Shown here in pieces: positions 1 through 8,805 of a stretch of 64,000 bases of DNA (positions are counted from its first letter, which is position 1; every line of letters starts with the position of its first letter). The position numbers and the translations under genes are program-made. The notes under the pieces are model-generated. The model had not been told where the DNA came from. It was given only the letters and a program-made list of their open reading frames with translations, and searched no databases. The stretch is from Macropodus opercularis (taxonomy: Eukaryota; Chordata; Actinopteri; Anabantiformes; Osphronemidae). The stretch covers positions 4,905,501-4,969,500 of the forward strand of contig CM061091.1 of NCBI GenBank assembly GCA_030770545.1, written 5' to 3'.

Positions 1-3000
1 GATGACAGTGAGAGTGAGCGAGAGGAAAGGAAGAAGAAAGGTGAGAGCCTTCAACGTCTTTTTATTTGGAAGCCTTTTGCGTGACTGAATACAGAATCAT
101 TGTATGTAACGTAATCACACAACAGCTCTTTCCCATTGCATTTAACGGTACAAATATATAAAGCAAGAATTGAATAATATCTTTTTACATTGTGCCAAAT
201 TCTTTTCACTACTGAAGGCAGCAGAGACGCCCGCTTGTTTCTCAGTTGTGTGTGGAAATGCAGCGTCTGTTTTGGTAACAGCCAGGATTTGCATCTACTA
301 ATATCAAGTCGATCTAAACCCAGTGCTCTTAACTAAGTGCAGTGTTTTGTCACGCTCGGCCTGCTTGCACAGAACAAAATGACTTCAGGAGTCTAAAAAT
401 ACATAAATTGCAGCATGCCAGTTGGTGAATAGACATAGGTTAGAAACAGTTATTACATGTCCCAGATCATGATTAGGACTTCTGTAAAAATAAATACATG
501 CAGTTTATCAGTCTCGAATGAAGTGTAATGCCAGTTTTTGTGCCCTGTCACAATTTCAGTGCCTGCAGCAACAAGCGTGAAGGGCTTTGATGAGGACAGT
601 GTGGCGTCCCTGAGCACAGCGCAAGATGAAACCCAAGACACGCATGTGGCAGAAAATGGCATGAGCAACAACTCGTCACTGCCTTTCCAAGCAGGGGGAT
701 ACATGCTCGCTGCATCTTACTGGCCAAAGGTGAATTACTCTTCACATGTGGAAATCAGTCAATGTTTGAAGCATATGAATTCCTGGAACATAGTTGAACT
801 AAACGAAACCAAGCATTTGACATGTATCGACTTGTATATTTGTCTATTTTTAATAAACAAGTGTGTAAACTTACAGCCTGCTTGGCAAGGACAGCAGACT
901 GAGACAATCTGTGCTGCTGTTTGTTTAGGACCGTGTAATTATCAACCGCCTGGACAGCATCTGCCAAGCAGTGTTGAAGGGCAAGTGGCCAGGAACGCGC
1001 AGAGTCTACGAGCCTGGAGGTGCGGTGGCCTCCTTTTACACCACCAAGCTGCTGGACAACGCCAACAGCCTGTGCGAGGACCCCTCTTCTTCACCGCAGG
1101 GGTCAAAGGTGACCAAGCATGTTGCAGAAAACAAGGAGTTCTCAGTAAAACTCAATGATGTATGTTGATTTCTCCGTTTATCTTCTCCTCCCTCCGCTTC
1201 GCCCTAATCCTAGGACCCTTCCATTTCTGCTGCCATGACCGGTGTTAGCTGCCGTGTTCAGCATGTTTCTCTGATTTTCTTCCTTCTTTCCTTGGGGTAT
1301 GATTAGTGGTTTGACTGCCTGGCAGGAGGAAAGATTAATTTAATAGCAGCCTTCCTCTTTTTTTTCCCACACACTCAATTTGAATTGGGCTCTGAGGCTG
1401 TGATTACATGAGCACAAATCACTCAGTCATGAGAATATAATAAGGTTTGCTTTGAAGACTCTCTAGACTGAATGGGTCTTGCTTATAATCTGGTTGAAAT
1501 GGACACCTTGGCCGTGGGTGTTCTCTAATATGCTTCCAGGCAACATGGTTATTAACTTGGCAGTCTCGACTCGCTTCCATGTATTTCTCACTTGTATGCT
1601 GCGCTTTTGAAAAGCATATACTCCCAGGGTTGATGACACGCAAATGTTTGTTGCGTTTAGAGTCTGGACTTTACATGCGGTCAGCAGCTATCTCTTTGGC
1701 ATGGCTTCTCAGTGTGGTCCAAGCTATGAATAGTCTGCCCACTGTCCTGCTAGCCACTACCCACTACGTGTCCATGTGTCCCACTACTAATGACCAGAAA
1801 ATGCCTGTATTTGCTCTTATAATTTTATAGAACTAAAATATCACTTGTATATATTTGTAAATTGAAATTAAAGTTACTTGAAAGTAAAGGAGTTTTAAAA
1901 GGTTTCTCCTTGTTTATAAATGTATATGTTCGCGCCTCTTTCTTTATGGTGTTTCACACACTTTTGTTGATCTACAGCAGGAGGGAGGTCTGAAGCTGAC
2001 CTTCCAGAAACAGGGTCTACCTCAGAAAAGGCCCCTGGAGTCCGAGGAGGGCCCTCAGGCCCAACAGCAGTATCTTGCCCGTCTCCATGAGCTGCAGAGT
2101 GCCTCGGACACAGGCCTGGCTGACATCACCAAGCCCCAGTGCAGCTTTCCGACTGGTGTGTTTGATTTAAAATACTGCAAATGTTTTAAGACGGTTTGGT
2201 GCTGTTTCTTGTACCACCACTAGATGGCAGAAACGTATTGGTTCTCATGACTGCGTTCATTCAGTAGTTCATAGCTAACAGGCTGGTTCATCTGCACTGC
2301 CAGCAGGTGTCACTGGTCAGATGAGACTAAACGGAGCGCTGGAGAGCCAGCCAGTGCTTAAGAAGCGACGGGGAAGGAGGAAGAACGTTGAGGGGATGGA
2401 TCTGCTGTTCATGAACAGGAATAGAGTCCCTACTGTTCCTGACCAGGTGAGCAGATGTTTTTGCAAAAGGAAACAAAGAATCTTCAATTTCATTATCAAT
2501 GCAAAAAAATTGGTTCACAGTTTATATGTCTTTTATTGGTCAGTTTAAGTTACGGTGCTGCAAATGTAAAACAGTGTTGCCTGTGTTTTCAGGTGCCTCC
2601 TGGGTGGGGTGGTATTGGCCAGGTGGGAATGACTGTTGCGCCTGTGCCAGGCTACAGTCAGAGCTCCAGTCAGGTCCCTGTGGACACGGACAGCAGGGTC
2701 CCAGTCATCAACCTCAAAGACGGCACCCGGCTGGCTGGAGATGACGCACCCAGAAGGAAAGATCTTGAACAGTGGCTAAATGAGCATCCTGGCTTCGTGG
2801 CAGACACAGGAGCCTTTATTCCCGTATGTTGAATCACTCCCAGCTATTTCTTCATCCTCCCTCTTTCTCCTCCGGTTGTGCATGATTTTCTTTTGCAGAG
2901 GAAAAGTGTCTAATGTATATGCTATATATCTGCATTTAGCCATTGTCCTGAGTTTTATTTTTAATTCTGTATCCAGGGGGTAAATAAGATGCAAATGCAG

Positions 3001-4581
3001 TTCCACTTCCAGGATGGCCGGCCCAAGCAGAAGAGGCATCGCTGTAGGAACCCCAACAAGATCGACGTCAACAGCCTCACAGGAGAGGAAAGAGTCCAGA
3101 TCATCAACAGGAGAAATGCTCGCAAGGTGAGCCTGACTGTCTTTAAACAATACGTGCGCCTGAGAGCATTAACTGCTTTTCTCATACTGGGCAGTTTAGT
3201 TCACGTCGTTTCTTTTTTCATGCAGGTTGGTGGAGCCTTTGCGCCTCCTCTGAAGGATCTGTGCCGGTTCCTTAAGGAGAACCCAGAGTACGGCGTTCCA
3301 CCTGAATGGGCCGACGTGGTCAAACAATCCGTGAGTTTTATTCAGTGTCTTAAAACGGTAACCGCAGTGCAGCCATGCACTCAGCTTGTTCTGTCACTTA
3401 AACTTGTAGGAACTTACAGCTGCAGTGAATGATATTTAATGAGAGTTATAACCCGGACAGAAGCTGGTAATGTTGGTTAGGTAAACTGTCCCAAAGCTGA
3501 ACATTGCAGCCTTCAGTTCAGCTGTGTGACCCTAGTGAATCTGTAATGACACTGGAAAGGTCTTATCTTCTCTGGCTCTGATTTGTAAAGCTATTGCCTG
3601 ACATGTGATTGATGTTTTATCCAGGGTTACCTCCCAGAGAGTATGTTTGACAGAATCCTGACCGGACCCATTGTTCCCGAGGAGGTGAGCCGGCGCGGAC
3701 GGCGACCCAAGAATCCTCTGGCCAAGGCGGCAGCAGCCGCGGCGGCACCCAACCCAGCAGCCTCAGCTCTCGGCCTAAACCCCCTGCTGGCAAATGGTCT
3801 CCTTTCTGGAATGGACCTGACCAGCCTGCAGGCTTTCCAGCAGAACCTCCAGAGCTTACAGTCCCTTCAGCTCACCGCTGGCCTCATGGGCTTGCCGTCT
3901 GACGCTAGCAACCTGGCTGCAAGCAACTTGGCTGCCATGTTTCCCATGATGCTGTCTGGTATGACCGGCTTACCCAACCTGCTTGGTATGAGTAGCTTGC
4001 TTGGGAAACCTGAGGGCAAAGCCGTCTCTGAGGAGAAGACAAAGGGAACTACTAGCAGTGCAACTGGAGAGCCGTCTGCCACTAAAGCTCCTTCTCACAG
4101 CTCAGACACCAAAGGAGAAAGGACCGAGGGCTCGAATGCAACTCCTTCCTCCACTTCCAGCTCCGCTTCTTCTGCCACCACCCCACAAAGTGCTTCAGCT
4201 GCCTCTGCAGCCTCCAGTCATTCACTGTCTCTTAACCCCTTGTTACTCTCCAGTATGCTTTACCCAGGGATGCTTCTCACTCCAGGCCTTAACCTTCCTG
4301 TGTCTACCACACAGCCGCAGAGCTCAAACAGTGACCCCACACTTCCACCTGCTCCACCTGCCGCTGCAGCCTCCCAGTTATCTCCACAGGAGACAGAGAG
4401 GACAGCGGCAGAGAAGGACGGAGAGGAGGACGACGAAGCACTGGATGAAGAGGAGGAGGAGTCAGCAGAACAAAAAGAGAACAGTGGTCCTGAAGGTTCA
4501 GGGAAAGCAGAATCATCTTCATCAGAGTCTGGGAGCTCTTCCTCATCCTCAGACAATTCAGACTCCAGCGATGAGGACTGA
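1..4581 (+). CDS. chd9: Chromodomain helicase DNA-binding protein 9, C-terminal part (last 9 exons, two BRK domains)
   Basis: Nine exons join without a break into 732 residues: 1-40 (cut by the window edge), 560-729, 929-1159, 1981-2155, 2307-2446, 2593-2823, 2977-3126, 3226-3330 and 3625-4581 (TGA). All have GT donors and AG acceptors. An ASYWPKDRVIINRLDSIC segment, then GGLKLTFQKQG and KKRRGRRKNVEG, lead into BRK domain 1 (about residues 287-329, VINLKDGTRLAGDDAP) and BRK domain 2 (about 365-414, SLTGEERVQIINRRNARK then PPLKDLCRFLKENPEYG). The last exon carries SRRGRRPK, an alanine run, NPLLANGLL, leucine/glutamine-rich helices and an acidic Ser/Asp/Glu tail. These are features of the CHD6-9 subfamily of ATP-dependent nuclear remodellers; the ATPase and chromodomains lie upstream of the window. 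CHD9 is chosen over CHD7 because of the LTFQKQG block, the VINLKDG wording and the pocket-protein neighbour. CHD6 is the main alternative. Family assignment is near certain, the paralogue about 80%. Confidence 0.9.
2217..2230 (+). promoter_or_regulatory. CTCF-like site in a chd9 intron
   Basis: The 14-mer CCACTAGATGGCAG fits the CTCF core (CCASYAGRKGGCRS) at every position. It lies in the short intron between the exons ending at 2155 and starting at 2307. Binding is inferred from the motif only. Confidence 0.5.
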
Positions 4582-4726
4582 TTCTATGAATATATAATTA
4601 TAAAAAATTTATTTATGTATTGCCTAGAAAAGTATACATATATTCACATACACGTATATGGATTTTCCAGCACTTATGTTGCGATTTCTTTACATGTAAA
4701 TATAAGAACTAACTAAAATGTTGTGT

Positions 4727-4732
4727 AATAAA
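4727..4732 (+). terminator. Proximal poly(A) signal of chd9
   Basis: A canonical AATAAA stands 146 bp after the stop codon at 4581, followed by an A-rich stretch. It is the first canonical signal after the stop. Confidence 0.6.
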
Positions 4733-6315
4733 GACTTAAAAAAGCGTAAAAAATAGGAAAAAACTGACTTAAAAGAAACTGAAATGAAATTTCAGTGTTT
4801 GTTCACAAGGTAGTCTTGTTATGAGACATTTTGCATGTCAGCCTTTAGTAGATTTCCAAACTCTGTGAACTTGTACCACACGATTATGTACAATTGAAAA
4901 AAGGCATTATTGTAATTATTTCAGGATTTAATTTTATTAAAAAGTAAAACTACATCAACATGCTCGCTGAGCTGTACTAATATATTTTGATTGTTGGGGG
5001 TTGGGGGGGAAATGACACTTGACAAACACTTTGGTTCCTCTTGTAAATGCTCAGTACTTTTACAGGTTCTTGACACTTTGCTTTGCAGACCATACGTTGG
5101 ATTTGTCAGCAATAACTTGGGCAGCTAATGAATGTCACAGAAGCTGTAGATTCTGTCTGCCATGTTCCACCGCAGTGGACAACTCCCACAGCTCCACGCA
5201 CCTGTCGCATAGCGTCATATCATGTTGAACAGCTCGTTCCTACGGTCGCTCCCTTACATTTTGGAAAGTGAATTATGTGAAGCTGCCTCTTCAAGATTGT
5301 TTTAATGTTCTTTGTTCCCCCCCCTCATTTCTCAATTGAACTAATGGTTAATTCCTTTTGAAATGGATCCTAATTAAATGTTTTCATCTTTTACTTGGAC
5401 ATGTAATTTTACACACTTTCCATTTCCACATGTTCGGGGCTGCACTTTAGTTTTTCCACATTAGGCATACATTCACTTGCACTCTTGATTTTGGCTAGTG
5501 TCAGAGTCAGTAAAGCAGACGGGGACAGAAACCAACTTTTTACTGTGTGCCAAAAACTGCCCTTTGAGCTCCTGACACGATATTGTAATTTCTGTATAGT
5601 GGAAACGTTGAGGATTCCCGTTGACGTGGATATTATTATTACAGACCTGACGTATTTGACTGCATCTTACCTCAACTCTGCTAAATGGATTGGCTTCACT
5701 GTGCAAATGTACCTGTGCATGGGTATGTTTTCTTGCTGTCTGTGTCCTTGTCTCTGCTGGAATGTGTGTCAGAGGCCTTCCCCCCCCCCCTTAGAGCTTC
5801 CGCTGAGATGTTTTGTTTAGCTGGACTGCTCCTCTGCTCCTAGCGCCTGGTATCTACTGCTTCCATAACTTTCCACTCTGAATGTTGTGCATTAAGCTAC
5901 GAATAGTAGAAACCCCATCAGCAGTGTTTCGACCTTCAAACACACACATTTTCGTTCTGCTTGAACACCGGTCCACCAAAGTCTTGCAGAAGACACACGA
6001 CTCAAGCACAAAATAGTTCGTAGCGTGGCTGAGATTGTAATAATTAGTGTTTGAGTATTACATTTTTACACGGTGCCAGGCAGGCTAGCTTCAGGAAGGG
6101 CTCAATAATAGCGGCTTGTGTTGTGTGTATGCATCTCACTTTGTCCTTGGCTCTGTTCTGCTGATGAATGGAGCTTCAGCTAGATGTAGAAGTGCCCTTA
6201 TCCTGTACCTCACTCTCTCTCATTCAGCTCGTCTCAGACTGTCTGCTCATTTATGCTTCATGCTTGTTTTTTCCCCCATCTCTCCTGCACATGTTCATTT
6301 TAAGCCGTATCCAGG

Positions 6316-6336
6316 ACACACACACACACACACACA
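6316..6336. repeat. Short (CA)n microsatellite
   Basis: About ten CA dinucleotide units in the putative chd9 3'UTR. Confidence 0.9.
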
Positions 6337-7197
6337 GTCAACACTGGAGTTCACTCAAACCGAAGTACCTTTGTAATTCTCTAGCACAACAGTGCTTGCT
6401 CTAGGACTGCTGTTACACAGTGGACTGTTAGATGCGCTTTTCACACTGATGGTTTTTGTTTGGACTGGGGACAACAGGGCGCCTTTACTCCCCTCATGTT
6501 GGAGTCTGACGAAACTGTTTCGTTCTGAAATCTTGCTGTAGCATTGTTCTCTAGTGGGTTAAAGCGTAAAGACCCCCCACAGTCTGAACATTAAGACTGA
6601 AAACATGTCTCGATTTGTTTGCTTTCTTGTATGTCGGTTATATATAGGCCTGGTCATGGGTTTGCTTGCAATGCAATTGCATTTTTATATTATTACTAAC
6701 AGTATGGTATTTTTCTATGTCTGAGCAATGAACTGACTCATGCCACTGTCATTTTGTATATGTACACCTCTGCTCTCTTTAAACTTGTAGTGCCCTTATG
6801 CAAACACCCAGACATCGCTACTTCTGCTGTACGAGACTAATCGGACGAGACGTTGTCGTTTGTGTTGCCCCACAGCGATGGGCTGATGGATTGACGACTC
6901 AAAAAGAATGGTAGTGAGATTGGACTTTTCGTTGTAACTGAGATCATGTCGTTTTGTTCCTGGTTGTACTGTACAAAGTCTCCCAAAGCACCACGAGTGT
7001 TAGCGAAGCAGTTGAACCTGCGTCAGACACAGACACAAGTAAACAAAGACCAATATGCAAGAGGAACGACAAACACTACTGCTGTACAGGGAGGTTTTCT
7101 TTTAGTGTTCAGACACGTACTCACCTGGATGACAAAACTCGCATCATTGGTTTTGTATTTTTGTTTAGCTTAATAATATCCTAATTGTCATCTGGTC

Positions 7198-7243
7198 AGT
7201 TTTTGTCTTTTTTTTTTTTCTTCTTTTTTTTTCTTTTCTTTTC
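7198..7243. repeat. T/C low-complexity tract
   Basis: A nearly pure pyrimidine run on the + strand (T with scattered C), upstream of the distal poly(A) signal. Confidence 0.85.
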
Positions 7244-7389
7244 ATTGAACAGTTGTAATATTTGCAATTTGTGATCTGTGTAGTCAAAATAATTCTTTAT
7301 GTAGTGCAGGAAAATGTGTCTTAAGTCATTTGTAATTTATTGGATTACTTTCTATGAAGTTCTATAGAGGAAATTGAGGTTTAATTATT

Positions 7390-7398
7390 TTTATTAAA
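7390..7398. terminator. Overlapping poly(A) signals on both strands
   Basis: The nine bases TTTATTAAA read as ATTAAA on the + strand (7393-7398, end of chd9) and as AATAAA on the - strand (7395-7390, about 160 bp past the stop of the - strand exon). A GT-rich stretch near 7429-7450 supports + strand use. Support for - strand use is only the hexamer and its position. Confidence 0.45.
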
Positions 7399-7554
7399 CA
7401 TATTCTTCTGACTATCTGACTAACCGAGTGTGCGTTTTGCCTGTTGCTTTATCTGGCGAGACACCAGCGTTCACTCCCGTTTGTCTAGAAATCGTGCAAG
7501 TACTAGACAGAGGTATTACGGAGTTGCCTTGGTGCTAGTCACAGCCACAAAGCC

Positions 7555-7863
7555 TCAGTATTTAAATGGGTTTTTAGGGCAGTAGTGCACATATAACTGC
7601 TGGTGAGCAGTTATTTGTGGGGTTAACAGCTCATCCCTCCACTTGGTGGCGCTCTGCAGCCTCTTGGTCCCCTCCACCAGCTCATTGCTCATCATAGCAA
7701 CCACACATGACAAGTCTGGGCTTGTTTGAGCCAGGCCAATGGGCTGAACTTCCTTAGCCTGCAAAACAGTAACAGGTTCACTGCTGTGCACCACGCTGCT
7801 CCTCTGCTGCAACCAGCCCAGGGCCAGGACCTCCTTAGACGGGCCCCGAGAAAATTCGACACT
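7555..7863 (-). CDS. Unrecognised terminal exon of a - strand gene (hypothetical)
   Basis: On the - strand an open frame of about 100 codons runs from a possible acceptor (CACTCACCAG, ending at 7864) to TGA at 7555. Codons are mostly G/C-ended and the product looks like a folded protein: an LALGWLQQRSS segment, then QAKEVQPIGLAQ, then an amphipathic MMSNELVEGTKRLQSATKW stretch and a Pro/Tyr-containing tail. An AATAAA follows at 7395-7390 on the same strand. I do not recognise the family. The polypyrimidine tract before the acceptor is weak, and no upstream exon could be fixed. An open frame at 8361-8639 on the same strand is a candidate upstream piece without good splice support. The exon runs tail-to-tail with chd9. 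Confidence 0.4.
   Translation of the reverse strand, partial: SVEFSRGPSKEVLALGWLQQRSSVVHSSEPVTVLQAKEVQPIGLAQTSPDLSCVVAMMSNELVEGTKRLQSATKWRDELLTPQITAHQQLYVHYCPKNPFKY
7639..7653 (+). promoter_or_regulatory. CTCF-like site between chd9 and the pocket-protein gene
   Basis: CCACTTGGTGGCGCT is close to the CTCF core in forward orientation. It lies inside the open - strand exon at 7555-7863, so coding and binding constraint may overlap here. Confidence 0.5.
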
Positions 7864-8805
7864 GGTGAGTGATTTTGGACCTGTATGAGCAGTGTTCTTC
7901 TACTTCTACTGCCAGATGCCAGGAAATGGCCAAATGAACAATGGCCTTATCTGATGTGGATGAGCTGTATGTGAATACAGCACAGTCATGGTTGTTTAAA
8001 TAGAGGAGTTAAGTTGTGTTGCTGATTTAGAACTAAGCGCAACTGAAGATCCCTTTTAAACAGAGCACACGTGTGAGAGTACAGTATGTACAGCCTGTTT
8101 TTGCTCTGCACTGTTTTCGCTGATCCTGTCTGGAGCAAACAGGAAATGGGTGTGACGCAAACAAAAGGCCACAGATGATGGAGAGCACACGGCTTCTGTC
8201 AACGTGGGGTTTCTCACGGAGTTTCCAGCACCGGGGGCGATGCCGTATGTTTGGAACTTGGTTTACGCAGACAGTTGCTAAAACACACGGTGGGGCCTTA
8301 AAGTTTGTGAAGCCTCTATAATGCGACTACTAACTACGGGAGTTCTTCAACGGGAGTGCATCAGTAACGTCCTCGCAGTCTGTCAGCCTCCCCCTGCTGC
8401 TGGCGGCCATGTTGCTTTGTGTCTGACACAGCAGTTCCACCTCCAGTGGCTACGGTGCTGTGTGATTTCCTAAGGTCGTCAGAAGCCTTGGGTGTGTGCG
8501 TGAGTCGTGACACAGATTCCACAGAAGGAAATGTGGCTGCTTGCCTGCCGGTAGCTGAGAGCAGTCTGATCTCGGTGAGCTTAGCGTGAAACAGGAAGCA
8601 GCAGGAAACAGCTTGTCCAGCCTGGTCCTCCGACTTCACTGAACATCGTTTTTATTGCATGTGCTGTAGTCGTTTCTTTCCTCAGTCGCTTCAAGGTTTA
8701 GCCCACTAAATATCACATAATTAGTGATCCAGACACAAGCCGTCAGTGATTCTTGCTTTACGGAGCCTGTCCCTGATCTGACTAATCTCCTGTGGCCGTG
8801 TGAAG
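7864..8805. other. Intergenic stretch upstream of the pocket-protein gene
   Basis: No RBL N-terminal exon could be recognised here on the + strand: I looked for the cyclin-fold WLACALYVACR-type and FHFCWVLF-type segments and found none. A - strand open frame of 92 codons lies at 8361-8639, starts only at GTG and has no clear splice partner. A reverse-orientation CAGCAGGGGGAG stretch near 8390 is a weak CTCF-like match. The region may contain the promoter of the downstream gene. Confidence 0.4.

Larger units (their letters stand above)
4582..7415 (+). other. Probable long 3'UTR of chd9
   Basis: About 2.8 kb of AT-rich sequence follows the chd9 stop with no splice-flanked open frame. A proximal AATAAA lies at 4727-4732 and a distal ATTAAA at 7393-7398, the latter followed by a GT-rich stretch near 7429-7450. 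A short CA repeat (6316-6336) and a T/C-rich tract (7198-7243) are inside. I infer that use of the distal signal would put this whole stretch in the transcript; use of the proximal signal would make most of it intergenic. The 111-codon open stretch at 5485-5820 shows no recognisable protein. Confidence 0.5.

Noticed and set aside
538..1158. 206-codon + strand frame as a single exon
   Set aside because: It reads through an intron; the real chd9 exons are 560-729 and 929-1159, in a different phase for the second.
1..4581. chd7 or chd8 in place of chd9
   Set aside because: The BRK region reads VINLKDGTRLAGDDAP and is preceded by LTFQKQG, unlike the CHD7 wording I know, and the neighbour is a p130-like gene as at human CHD9. 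CHD6 remains the main alternative and cannot be fully excluded.
8222..8245. RE1-like word CCAGCACCGGGGGCGATGCC
   Set aside because: The right half site deviates too much from the REST consensus.
8361..8639. 92-codon - strand frame as a gene
   Set aside because: Starts only at GTG, weak acceptor, no donor joining it clearly to the exon at 7555-7863, and no family likeness. Kept only as a possible upstream piece.
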